The notes under the pieces: generated by a model
What the model saw: only the letters and a program-made list of their open reading frames with translations
Told to the model about the DNA's origin: nothing
Database searches by the model: none
Part shown: positions 8,033 through 16,088 of the stretch, in pieces
Layout of the letters: each line of letters begins with the position of its first letter
How positions within the stretch are numbered: position 1 is the stretch's first letter
Assembly (NCBI RefSeq): GCF_008704395.1
Contig: NZ_CP023695.1
Span: 310,001 to 374,000 of the forward strand
Reading direction: 5' to 3'
Origin: Streptomyces alboniger
Lineage (GTDB): Bacteria; Actinomycetota; Actinomycetes; Streptomycetales; Streptomycetaceae
DNA: 64,000 bases
Position numbers and translations under genes: made by a program

Positions 8033-8932
8033 GTGGGAGGACGGGTGCCCGGACCGCATGAAGCGAGCCATTGGGGGCACTTAGGAGCCATGCATCTGCC
8101 TTCGATGACAGCGCGTGGAAAGGGCCAGGCCCGACGGGCGGCCAAGGGCCGGACCGTCGCAGCCGTGGCGCGTGCCGGGTTCGTCGGCCGCGGAGTGATC
8201 TACCTCCTCATCGGTGCGCTGGCCCTGCGCATCGCCTTCTCCGACGGCGGGGGCCGCCAGGCGGACCGCGGCGGAGCCGTGGCGGAGCTGGCGGACCGCC
8301 CGTTCGGGAACGTCCTGCTGTGGCTGCTCGGCATCGCCCTGGCCGGAATGGCGCTGTGGCGGCTCTCGGAAGCCTTCTTCGGGCAGGCCGGGCCCGACGG
8401 CGACAAGCCGGGCAAGCGGGCGCTCTCCGGCGCGCGCTGCCTCTTCTACTGCTTCGTGTCGTACTCCGTACTGGCGTACGCCACGGGCGACGAGGGCAGC
8501 GGCAGCGGCTCCAGTGACCGGCAGACCAAGGACGTGACGGCGAAGGCCTTCGACTGGCCCGGCGGGCGGTGGATCGTCGCCGCGGCGGGCGCCGCCGTGC
8601 TCGTGGCGGGCATCTGGATCGCCGGACGCGCACTGCTGCGGAAGTTCCACAAGCGCCTGCGCATCTCCGAGATGCCGCGGCGGGTCCGCCGGATCGTCGA
8701 CGTCCTCGGCGTCTTCGGCGGCATGGCCAGGGGTTCGGTGTTCGCCGTCGCCGGCGGATTCGCCCTCGTCGCCGCGCTGCGGCACAAGCCCGGCGAGGCC
8801 AAGGGCATCGACAACACCCTGCGCTCCTTCGCCGACACCGGGGCCGGGCCCTGGCTGCTCGCGCTGATCGCCTTCGGCCTCGCCGCCTTCGGCCTCTTCT
8901 CCTGGGCGAACGCGCGCTGGCGCAAGCTCTAG
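8033..8932 (+). CDS. DUF1206 family integral membrane protein
   Basis: The 299-residue protein has three similar two-helix membrane repeats, as in DUF1206: RAGFVGRGVIYLLIGALALRIAF, FGNVLLWLLGIALAGMALWRL, SGARCLFYCFVSYSVLAY, a central pair, and MARGSVFAVAGGFALVAALR with LLALIAFGLAAFGLFSW near the C-terminus. The family function is unknown. A charged, poorly conserved N-terminal tail precedes the first helix. The start is chosen on the ribosome site at 8019-8025. The gene is followed at once by a large imperfect palindrome that may end its transcript. Confidence 0.85.
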   Translation: MGGRVPGPHEASHWGHLGAMHLPSMTARGKGQARRAAKGRTVAAVARAGFVGRGVIYLLIGALALRIAFSDGGGRQADRGGAVAELADRPFGNVLLWLLGIALAGMALWRLSEAFFGQAGPDGDKPGKRALSGARCLFYCFVSYSVLAYATGDEGSGSGSSDRQTKDVTAKAFDWPGGRWIVAAAGAAVLVAGIWIAGRALLRKFHKRLRISEMPRRVRRIVDVLGVFGGMARGSVFAVAGGFALVAALRHKPGEAKGIDNTLRSFADTGAGPWLLALIAFGLAAFGLFSWANARWRKL

Positions 8933-8937
8933 GACAT

Positions 8938-9001
8938 GTCCGCGAAGTCCCGTCGTTCGCCCGCAGGGCGGGCGTCGCGGCGCAGGCGGGACTTTGCGGA
9001 C
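8938..9001. repeat. Nested inverted repeat (REP-like element or terminator)
   Basis: Outer arms of 15 bp (GTCCGCGAAGTCCCG at 8938-8952 and CGGGACTTTGCGGAC at 8987-9001) differ only by one pair that remains a G-T wobble. Inside sits a second perfect stem, CGCCCGC, AGG, GCGGGCG. It lies between the DUF1206 stop and the stop of the convergent SDR gene. It can serve as a bidirectional terminator; the size and nested form also fit an interspersed REP-type palindrome. Confidence 0.8.
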
Positions 9002-9037
9002 ACGCCCTAGCAAGCCCTGTGACGCCCGGCCCGGTCC

Positions 9038-9973
9038 TCAGACCGGAGTACGGAACACGAAGCGGACGCCGGTCAGCCGTTCCGACAGTTCCCACAGCCG
9101 ACGACCCGTCCCGGCGTCGGTGGCGCCGGGCGCCGGCTCCACACGCTTCGGGGCGCCGCGCAGTTCGGCCGGGCCGCCGGGGCCGATGAACTCACCGCCC
9201 CGCACGTCCGGATCGGTCGCCGCGTACAGCTGCGACCGGGCGCCGTCGGCGGGCCGCTGGGCGAACAACGGGTTGCCGATGTAGCCGAACACCACGCGCC
9301 ACAAGGCCACCGGGCCGTTCAGCTGGAGGTTGGTGGCCGTGTAGCCGGGGTGGGCGAGCACGCTGCGGACGGGGCTGCCGGCCTCGGTGAGGCGCAGGTG
9401 GAGCTGATGGCCGAAGACGGCGTTGGCTAGCTTCGACTGGTTGTAGTAGGCCATGGGCTTGTAGCCGCGCTCGCCGTGGAGGTCCTCGAAGAAGAGGCGG
9501 CCCTGCCGGTGGTTCACCGAACTCACCGTCACCACGCGGGGCTCACTGCCCGCCGCGAGCAGGTCGAGCAGCAGCCCGGTGAGCGCGAAGTGGCCGAGGT
9601 GGTTGGCGGCGAACTGGAGCTCGTGGCCCTGCGCGCTCAGCGAGCGGGGCGGCGCCATCACCCCGGCGTTGTTGACGAGTACGTCCAGTCGTGAGTGGTC
9701 GGCGCGCACCCCGTCGGCGAAGGCGCGGACCGAGTCGAGGTCGGCCAGGTCGAGGTGGCGCACCTCCAGCTTCGCGTCCGGCTGCTCGGCGGTGATCCCC
9801 GCGACCGCCCGATGCCCCTTGTCCTCGTCGCGCACCGCCAGGATCACGTGCGCGCCGCGGCGGGCGAGCGCGCGGGTGGTCGCCAGGCCGAGGCCGCTGT
9901 TGGCCCCGGTGACGAGGAACACCCGGTCGCCCTGGTCCGGAATGTGGTCGGTGGTCCACTGCTGCTGAGTCAT
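9038..9973 (-). CDS. Short-chain dehydrogenase/reductase
   Basis: A 311-residue classical SDR. Seen in order are the cofactor motif TGANSGLG (22-29), NNAG (101-104), the catalytic Ser in VTVSSV (151) and YNQSK (Tyr177, Lys181). The shape resembles retinol-dehydrogenase-like SDRs of Actinobacteria (GVMAPPRSLS, HPGYTATNLQ). The acidic D residues around DLADLD and the R-x-x-D after strand 2 give no clear choice between NAD and NADP. I start at ATG 9973; a longer frame would run through the operator. It is divergent from a TetR gene with a 31-bp palindrome between them, so that regulator probably represses it. The substrate is unknown. Confidence 0.9.
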   Translation of the reverse strand: MTQQQWTTDHIPDQGDRVFLVTGANSGLGLATTRALARRGAHVILAVRDEDKGHRAVAGITAEQPDAKLEVRHLDLADLDSVRAFADGVRADHSRLDVLVNNAGVMAPPRSLSAQGHELQFAANHLGHFALTGLLLDLLAAGSEPRVVTVSSVNHRQGRLFFEDLHGERGYKPMAYYNQSKLANAVFGHQLHLRLTEAGSPVRSVLAHPGYTATNLQLNGPVALWRVVFGYIGNPLFAQRPADGARSQLYAATDPDVRGGEFIGPGGPAELRGAPKRVEPAPGATDAGTGRRLWELSERLTGVRFVFRTPV

Positions 9974-9994
9974 GCGGCACATGTTGCCCCTGAT

Positions 9995-10025
9995 GGCACT
10001 GAGTGTCAACGCGATACTCAGTGCC
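9995..10025. promoter_or_regulatory. 31-bp palindromic operator between the SDR and TetR genes
   Basis: Arms GGCACTGAGTGTC (9995-10007) and GATACTCAGTGCC (10013-10025) are inverted repeats with one mismatch around a 5-nt spacer (AACGC). The size and symmetry fit a dimeric TetR regulator. It lies 22 bp from the SDR start and 30 bp from the TetR start, so one site could control both genes. Confidence 0.85.
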
Positions 10026-10054
10026 GTGCAGGGCATGACGTGTAGCATGGACGG

Positions 10055-10666
10055 GTGAGCAACCGCCCTGGAATGAGCATGGCCGAGCGCAAACGACGGC
10101 TCGTCTCGGACGAACTGACCGAATCAGCGCTTCAGTTGCTGGCACTGAAGGGGTTCGACGCGGTCACCATCGACGAGATCGTGACGACCGCCGGGGTCTC
10201 CCGGCGCACGTTCTTCCGGTACTTCGCGTCCAAGGAGGACGTGGTCGTCCAGTTCCTGGCCGACATGGGCGCCGGCATGCGCGCGGACCTCGCGGAGCGG
10301 CCCGGGGACGAGCCGCCTTCGGTGGCCCTCCTGCACGCCGTCCAGGTCCCCCTGGCCACCTGCGCCGCCCACTCCGACCGGGCACTGCGCGTGGTACAGC
10401 TGATCTTGCGTACGCCTGCCCTGCTCGCCCGCTTCCTGGAGCGTCAGGCGCAGTGGCGTGGCGATCTGACGGAGGAGCTGGCGGGGCGTCTGGGACTGGA
10501 CCCCGGCCGGGACCTGTATCCGCGCCTGGCCGCCGGGATGGCACTGACCGCCTTCGATGCCGTGCTGCAACGGTGGAGCAACAGCGACGGCGCCGAAGAT
10601 CCGGCTGCTCTGCTCGACCAGGCCTTCGCGGTGATCGCCCCGGCGCTCGACGGCGTGGAGGGGTAG
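10055..10666 (+). CDS. TetR/AcrR-family transcriptional regulator
   Basis: The 203-residue protein has an N-terminal TetR DNA-binding domain (about 15-62; ALQLLALKGFDAVTIDEIVT, AGVSRRTFFRYFASKEDVV) and a helical ligand-binding part ending in VIAPALDGVEG. The GTG start at 10055 has no good ribosome site and a TAGCAT hexamer at 10042-10047 sits close upstream, so the mRNA may be nearly leaderless. It is divergent from the SDR gene across a 31-bp palindrome and probably represses both. Confidence 0.9.
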   Translation: MSNRPGMSMAERKRRLVSDELTESALQLLALKGFDAVTIDEIVTTAGVSRRTFFRYFASKEDVVVQFLADMGAGMRADLAERPGDEPPSVALLHAVQVPLATCAAHSDRALRVVQLILRTPALLARFLERQAQWRGDLTEELAGRLGLDPGRDLYPRLAAGMALTAFDAVLQRWSNSDGAEDPAALLDQAFAVIAPALDGVEG

Positions 10667-10743
10667 CGGCCCTGAGGGCGCCGTGGGCGGCCCGGCATTC
10701 ATCACCGGACCGCCCGCGTCGCACTCCGACGGCCCCCCTCGCC

Positions 10744-13107
10744 TCAGACGACCGCCCCCGTCCCCCGTTCCTTCTTCCTCCGTGCCTCCAACGGGCTGTA
10801 CCCGTCCGGTTCTTGTGCCGTACCGCCCGGACGCGCGGGCGGCCGCGTCCCCGGGTTCCGCCGTTCGAGCGCGACGGCGATCGGGACCGCCGTGAAGACC
10901 GTCGAGGCCATGCCGACCACCACCCCGGCGATCAGCGCCAGGGAGAAGTCCGCGAGCGAGTCGCCGCCGAGCGCGGCGAGGGCGGTCAGGATGAAGAGCG
11001 CGCCCATCCCCGTGTTCACCGTGCGCGGCAGCGTCTGTACGACGGCCCGGTTGGCGTTGGCCGCCAGGTCGCCGCGCGGATCACGGCGCCTCGCCTCGCG
11101 CACGCGGTCGAAGACGACCACCGTGTCGTTGACCGAGTAGCCGATCACGGTGAGCAGGGCGGCGAGGAAGACGCTGTCGACCGGCTTGCCAAGCCAGGCG
11201 AAGAGGCCCACCACGAGCAGCACGTCGTGGACCATCGCGGACACGGCCGCCGCGGCGAGCGTCCAGCGGAAGCGCGCGCTCAGGTAGATCAGCTGGGCCG
11301 CGACGGCGATGGCGAGGGCGATGAGCGCCTTCTGGCGCAGTTCGCTGCCGAGGCTCGGGCCGATCAGCTCGTCGCGCTCGACGGTGACGGTGCCGCCGGG
11401 CTCCGCCAGGGCCTCCTTGACGCGCCGCTGTTCGGCGTCGGTGAGGTGTTCCGTACGCACGGTGATGTCACCGTCCCCGGATTCCTGCACCACGGCGCGC
11501 GGGAACCCGGCATCCGCCACGGCGCCGCGGGCCGTGTCCGCGTCGACGGGCCGGCTGGTGCTGTACTCGACGAGCCGGCCGCCGGTGAACTCGACGCCGA
11601 ACTCCAGGCCGCGCAGCGCGATCCCCGTGACGGCCACGGCGACCAGGAGGGCGCTGGCGCCGAGCCAGCGGCGCCGATGGCGCACCAGGTCCGGGTCACG
11701 GCGGGCCAGCCAGGTGCGCACGCGGCCGGTGGAGGCGATGCCGGTCAGGGCGGGCCGCTCGCGCACGGCGCGGCGGGTGACGGCGAAGTCGGCGAGGACC
11801 CGGGTGATGACCAGCGCGGTGACCATGGACGCGAGGACACCGATACTCAAGGTGACGCCGAAGCCCTTGACCGGCCCGGTGGCGAAGAAGAACAGCAGCC
11901 CGGCGGCGAGCAGCGTCGTCACGTTCGAATCGACGACCGCGCTCCACGCCTTGGCGAAACCCGTGCGGACGGGTTTCGCCAGGTTCGTGGACCGGACGCC
12001 GAGGTACTCCTCCCGGGCCCGTTCGAAGACGAGGACGTTGGCGTCGACGGCCATGCCGATGGCCAGTACGAACCCGGCGAGGCCGGGCAGGGTCAGCGTC
12101 GCCCCGAGTGCGACCAGAGCGGCGTACGAGATCAGTCCGTACAGCGCGAGGGCGAGCGCCGCGAGCGCGCCGAGAAGGCGGTAGACGACGGTGATGAACA
12201 GTGCGGTGAGGGCGACGCCGATGAGGGCGGCCTGGGTGCTCGCGGCGATGGCGTCGGCGCCCAGCGTGGGGCCGACGGTCCGCTGTTCGACGACGTCGAC
12301 GGGCACCGGGAGGGCGCCGCCCTTGACGAGCGCGGCCAGGTCGCGGGCCTCGGACTGGCTGAAGCCGCCGGTGATCCGGGTCGAGCCGCCGGTGATGCCG
12401 ACCTCGCACGGCACGTCCTCGTTGACGCCCGGCGACGAGATGATCTTGTTGTCGAGGGTGATGGCGACGCGCCGTTCGGGCGCGCCCCGGGGTGCGCAGG
12501 CCGCCTTGCCGGTGACGCGCGCCCAGGCCTCGCCCGCCTTGTCGCGGAAGTCGAGCGAGACGATCCAGCCCGAGAGGGAGTGCTGGTCGAGGAGCGCCTC
12601 GGCGTCCTCGACGCCCGCGCCGGAGAGCGCGGTGGGTCCGAGGGTGAGGTGGTTGCCGGGCCGGTCGGGGTCGGGCAGGGTGCGCGACCCGTCGGCGGCG
12701 GGCTCGGCCCCGCCCCGCTCGGGGGACTCCCCCGTCACCGGGTGGACCGTCAGCTGGGCGGTGCGGCCGATGATTTCGGCGGCCTTGCGCGGATCCTGGA
12801 CGCCGGGCAGCTCGACGATGATCCGCTTCTCGCCGGAACGGGCGAGGCCGGGCTCGGCGACGCCGAGTGCGTCGACGCGCTGCCTGAGCACTTCCAAGGC
12901 GCGGTCGGTCGAGGCGGCGTCGGCCTCGACGGTGGGCGAGTCCTTGGTCTCCAGGACGATGTGGGTGCCGCCCCGCAGGTCGAGGCCGAGGCGGGCGGTT
13001 TGCGTGAGGGCCACGTAGAGGGAGAGCGCGACGACGCACAGGGCGACGACGGCCCGCCACACGGGCGCGCGGGAGGTGGGCGCACCGGATTTGGGCGCAC
13101 GGGGCAT
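10744..13107 (-). CDS. secDF: Protein-export membrane protein SecDF (single-chain fusion)
   Basis: The 787-residue protein fuses SecD and SecF. The SecD half shows the first helix, GLDLRGGTHIVLE, the periplasmic P1 region (IIVELPGVQDPRKA) and the helices around GMAVDANVLVFERAREE. The SecF half shows GLEFGVEFTGGRLVEY and YSVNDTVVVFDRVREARR. SecD/F use the proton gradient to help pull proteins through SecYEG. Streptomyces usually also carry separate secD and secF elsewhere, so this is probably the second, fused copy. I start at ATG 13107, six nt after GGAG; the GTG four codons earlier would overlap that ribosome site. A secreted-protein gene and a nine-codon mini-frame lie just upstream on the same strand. 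Confidence 0.9.
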   Translation of the reverse strand: MPRAPKSGAPTSRAPVWRAVVALCVVALSLYVALTQTARLGLDLRGGTHIVLETKDSPTVEADAASTDRALEVLRQRVDALGVAEPGLARSGEKRIIVELPGVQDPRKAAEIIGRTAQLTVHPVTGESPERGGAEPAADGSRTLPDPDRPGNHLTLGPTALSGAGVEDAEALLDQHSLSGWIVSLDFRDKAGEAWARVTGKAACAPRGAPERRVAITLDNKIISSPGVNEDVPCEVGITGGSTRITGGFSQSEARDLAALVKGGALPVPVDVVEQRTVGPTLGADAIAASTQAALIGVALTALFITVVYRLLGALAALALALYGLISYAALVALGATLTLPGLAGFVLAIGMAVDANVLVFERAREEYLGVRSTNLAKPVRTGFAKAWSAVVDSNVTTLLAAGLLFFFATGPVKGFGVTLSIGVLASMVTALVITRVLADFAVTRRAVRERPALTGIASTGRVRTWLARRDPDLVRHRRRWLGASALLVAVAVTGIALRGLEFGVEFTGGRLVEYSTSRPVDADTARGAVADAGFPRAVVQESGDGDITVRTEHLTDAEQRRVKEALAEPGGTVTVERDELIGPSLGSELRQKALIALAIAVAAQLIYLSARFRWTLAAAAVSAMVHDVLLVVGLFAWLGKPVDSVFLAALLTVIGYSVNDTVVVFDRVREARRRDPRGDLAANANRAVVQTLPRTVNTGMGALFILTALAALGGDSLADFSLALIAGVVVGMASTVFTAVPIAVALERRNPGTRPPARPGGTAQEPDGYSPLEARRKKERGTGAVV

Positions 13108-13198
13108 GGGGTTCTCCACGGATGAGGGCAGGACGGAGGGACGCGTGACCGGGCGGCGCGGTGTGCGCCGGGTCAGGCGTCGGGGACGGTCTGCGTGC

Positions 13199-13573
13199 TC
13201 ATCGGTGGGGTGGGCCCCGCGGGGCGGCGGAGTCGATCGCCTCGTGCGACCGTGCGTGCGGGGCGGCGGGCCGTGTGTCCGGTCCGCCGGTGGCGCGGTG
13301 CGGCGCCGTGTCGGCTGCCGTACGCGGTGGGCCCACCGGCTGCGGGCCCGGCAGGTGGGCGTCGAGGCGGTGCGCGACGGCGACGGTGAACGCGGGGGCG
13401 TCTTCGGTCCCGGTCTGCTTCCCGGCGTGCGCCACGGTGTGGTGGGTGGGCGTGCCGTCGGCCCGGATGCCGGCCGCCGCCGCGGCAGCGGCCGGGGCGA
13501 AGAGGGCGAGCACGGTGACGACGAGGGCCACCGCGGACGAGGCGAGGCGCGCGGAACGACGCTGCTGCGACAC
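13199..13573 (-). CDS. Small secreted protein of unknown function
   Basis: The 124-residue frame starts at GTG 13573 with a classic signal peptide: basic MSQQRRSARL, hydrophobic AVALVVTVLALFAPAAAAAAA, and a likely cleavage after Ala. The mature part is Pro/His/Arg/Ala-rich (HHTVAHAGKQ, RSHEAIDSAAPRG) and matches no family I know. A GGAGGAAGGG stretch lies about 15 nt upstream. Its TGA overlaps by ATGA with a nine-codon frame (MSTQTVPDA, 13173-13202) that precedes secDF by 65 nt, so the two may share a transcript. The composition is odd enough that coding is likely but not certain. Confidence 0.55.
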   Translation of the reverse strand: MSQQRRSARLASSAVALVVTVLALFAPAAAAAAAGIRADGTPTHHTVAHAGKQTGTEDAPAFTVAVAHRLDAHLPGPQPVGPPRTAADTAPHRATGGPDTRPAAPHARSHEAIDSAAPRGPPHR

Positions 13574-14140
13574 GCGGGCCCCCGATCCCTTCCTCCGCGC
13601 CGACCCCCCGGTGCGACGACCGGGTCAGCTGCTCACCGGCCACGCACCGCGTGACCGCACGCCTCGCTCAACGTACGGTCGTCCCGGGTGGTTCCGCCGC
13701 ACGCCGGTGGGCTCAATTCCCGTACTCCACGAGGCTGGTGGGGACGACGACCTGCCGGGGCGGTGCGGGGTCCTCCCCGACGGGTGCGCCCCTGCCGTCG
13801 GCGCGCACGCGGTCCGCGCGCCTCGCACGACCGGGCGGTCGCGGGTGAGGGCGTCACCCCGCTGCGTCGTGAAAGGGCCTACCAGAGTGTCGCCGCACGG
13901 GCTTTCACCGGCCTGGTCGTGGAGTGGGTCGCGGACCACGGCGACGGCGGCTGATCTCTTCTGTGCGGAGGCGGCCGGCCGTCCGGAGCCCACACCGGCA
14001 CGGTGGCGGGCTTCTTTGTCACTCGCATGCCAAGAGACCTCACCCGGACGCGCATCCCGACACGTAGTGAGAGATGTGAATCCTGAAATACGTTGCCCAA
14101 GCCCTGGGATCCCCCACCGTCCGCCCGGAGGAGAACGTCC
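13574..14140. other. Long non-coding stretch with possible gene debris
   Basis: There is no convincing gene in these 567 bp. A tail ending at 13954 reads SVAARAFTGLVVEWVADHG before a stop and looks like the C-terminus of a lost protein, but the frame upstream is unlike protein. A segment at 13693-13731 resembles the T arm and acceptor end of a tRNA (GGGCTCAATTCCC) without a matching 5' half. The 3' end (about 14030-14140) is the 5' region of the SGNH gene; no clear -35/-10 pair is visible. Confidence 0.5.
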
Positions 14141-15031
14141 ATGCGCATGCCCGCACAGCCCCGGACCGTCGCCGCCCTCACCGCCCTCGCCGCCGTCACC
14201 GGAATCACCACGCTCGGCCCCGGCGCGGGTCCTGCCGCCGCCGATGCCCGGGAGCCGTTGCGCTACGTCGCCCTCGGCGACAGCTTCAGCGCCGGCTCGG
14301 GCGTACTCCCCCTGGACCCGAGCGCCCCGCTCCTCTGCGCCCGCACCACGAAGAACTACCCCCACCTGCTCGCCGCCTCCCTCGGCGCGAAGCTGACGGA
14401 CGTGACCTGTGGCGGCGCGCGGACCAAGGACCTCGCAACGTCCCAATACCCGGGCGTGGCCCCGCAGTTGGACGCGCTGAAGAGCGACACCGAGCTGGTG
14501 ACGCTCACCATCGGCGGCAACGACAACAGCACGTTCATCAACTCGATCCTCGCCTGCGGCACCGCCGGGGCCCTCTCGGGTGGCAAGGGCAGTCCCTGCA
14601 AGGACGCCCACGGCGACTCCTTCAAGGAGCAGATCGACGCCAAGACGTATCCGGCGGTCAAGGCCTCCCTCAACCAGATCAAGGCCAGATCGCCGAAGGC
14701 GAAGGCCGCCATCCTCGGTTACCCGTGGATCACCCCGGCGAAGTCCGTCCCCGGCTGCTTCGCCAAGATGCCCATCGCGGAGGGTGACGTCCCCTACCTC
14801 CGCGATCTGCAAGGCCACTTGAACAACGCCGTCCGGCGCGCCGCGGCGGAGACCGGTACGACGTTCGTCGACATGGACGCCGCCTCCGACGCGCACGACG
14901 CCTGCCGCCCGCTGGGCGAACGGTGGATCGAACCGATGCTGTTCGGCACGAACTTCGTCCCCGTACACCCGAACGCCGCGGGCGAGGCCGGGATGGCCGC
15001 GCAGGCCGCGAAGGCCCTGAAGCTGTCCTGA
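14141..15031 (+). CDS. Secreted SGNH/GDSL-family esterase or lipase
   Basis: The 296-residue protein starts at ATG 14141, 7 nt after GGAGGAG. A signal peptide (AALTALAAVTGITTL, ending near PAAADA) precedes an SGNH hydrolase domain. Block I is ALGDSFSAGSG with the catalytic serine, the oxyanion Gly is in CGGARTKDL, block III is TIGGNDN, and the catalytic His is in VPVHPNAAGE near the end. Cysteines are consistent with disulfides outside the cell. The layout resembles secreted Streptomyces lipases. It probably hydrolyses esters of lipids or acetylated sugars; the substrate cannot be read. Confidence 0.9.
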   Translation: MRMPAQPRTVAALTALAAVTGITTLGPGAGPAAADAREPLRYVALGDSFSAGSGVLPLDPSAPLLCARTTKNYPHLLAASLGAKLTDVTCGGARTKDLATSQYPGVAPQLDALKSDTELVTLTIGGNDNSTFINSILACGTAGALSGGKGSPCKDAHGDSFKEQIDAKTYPAVKASLNQIKARSPKAKAAILGYPWITPAKSVPGCFAKMPIAEGDVPYLRDLQGHLNNAVRRAAAETGTTFVDMDAASDAHDACRPLGERWIEPMLFGTNFVPVHPNAAGEAGMAAQAAKALKLS

Positions 15032-15131
15032 CGCCGTTCTGAAGTTGCCCGGACCCCGTCCTGAGGCTGTCCTGACGCCATCCGCGGGGCCCGGCGCGGC
15101 GTCCGCGGCAGGGGGCTGCGATCCTGTTCCG

Positions 15132-16055
15132 GTGACCGGAACCACGTGGCCCACCAGCAACAACCGCTCCTTGCGGCCCCTGCGAACCGGCGTCGGCGGC
15201 GCCCCGCTCCTCGCGCTTCTCGCTCTCCTCGGCCCGCTCGCCGCCTGCTCGTCCGACGCCGCCGACCGGGGCGGGCCCGGCACGTCCGCCGCCGCGCCCC
15301 GCCCCTCCGGTTCATCCGGTTCCGGCGACGCCGTGCGCCGGCCGCCCGTGAACGCGGCCTTCGACTACCAGCTGGGCGGCGCCTATCCGCCCCAGTCGAA
15401 GGTGCGGGCGGTCTCCCGCGACCGCGCGGCCGAGCCCGCTCCCGGCCGCTACAACATCTGTTACGTCAACGCCTTCCAGGCCCAGCCCGGCAAGGACATC
15501 GCACGCTGGTGGCAGCGTGAACACCCCGACCTGCTCCTACGCGACGACCAGGGCCGGACGGTCGTCGACGAGGACTGGCGGGAACCGCTGCTCGACATCT
15601 CCACCCGCGCCAAGCGCGCCGCTCTCGCCGAGGTCGTCGGCAAGTGGATCGACGGCTGCGCGGAGGCCGGATTCGACGCGGTGGAGCCCGACAACCTCGA
15701 CTCCTACGAACGCTCCAAGGGCCTGCTCACCGCCGACGACGCGGCGGCCTTCGCCCGCCTCCTCGCCCGCCGCGCCCACGACGAGGGCCTGGCCATCGCG
15801 CAGAAGAACACCACCGACCTGCTGGAGCGACGCCGCACCATCGGCTTCGACTTCGCCGTGACCGAGGAGTGCGCCCGCTACGAGGAATGCCCCGCCTTCG
15901 CATCGGCGTACGACGGGAGGGTCTTCGACATCGAGTACGAGACGAAGGACTTCACCACCGCGTGCCGTTCCTGGGGCCGGAAGCTCTCCGTGACCCTGCG
16001 CGACCGCGACGTCCGTCCCGCGGGCGAGGACGGCCACGTGTACCGCCACTGCTAG
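15132..16055 (+). CDS. Lipoprotein of the GH114 (endo-alpha-1,4-polygalactosaminidase-like) family
   Basis: The 307-residue product from GTG 15132 begins with a basic stretch, a hydrophobic run (LLALLALLG) and the lipobox LAAC, so it should be a membrane-anchored lipoprotein. The mature part is a TIM-barrel of the GH114/TM1410 type: FDYQLGGAYPP, RYNICYVNAFQA, the barrel aspartates in GFDAVEPDNLDSY, IAQKNTTDL and AVTEECARYEECPAF. Family members cleave galactosaminogalactan-type polymers. It follows the SGNH hydrolase in the same direction by 100 nt. The ribosome site is weak and an upstream in-frame start at 15045 exists, but its residues are not signal-like. Confidence 0.85.
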   Translation: MTGTTWPTSNNRSLRPLRTGVGGAPLLALLALLGPLAACSSDAADRGGPGTSAAAPRPSGSSGSGDAVRRPPVNAAFDYQLGGAYPPQSKVRAVSRDRAAEPAPGRYNICYVNAFQAQPGKDIARWWQREHPDLLLRDDQGRTVVDEDWREPLLDISTRAKRAALAEVVGKWIDGCAEAGFDAVEPDNLDSYERSKGLLTADDAAAFARLLARRAHDEGLAIAQKNTTDLLERRRTIGFDFAVTEECARYEECPAFASAYDGRVFDIEYETKDFTTACRSWGRKLSVTLRDRDVRPAGEDGHVYRHC

Positions 16056-16088
16056 CCGGTTCCTGGAGGGACCCGTGACGCGCGGGTC

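Noticed and set aside
10453..13125. Very long open frame opposite secDF (890 codons)
   Set aside because: It mirrors the real gene in high-GC DNA; its translation is Arg/Gly/Asp-rich without domains, while the other strand encodes an unmistakable SecDF.
13693..13731. Complete tRNA gene
   Set aside because: Only a T-arm and acceptor-like 3' end is seen; no pairing 5' acceptor strand, D arm or good anticodon loop could be found upstream.
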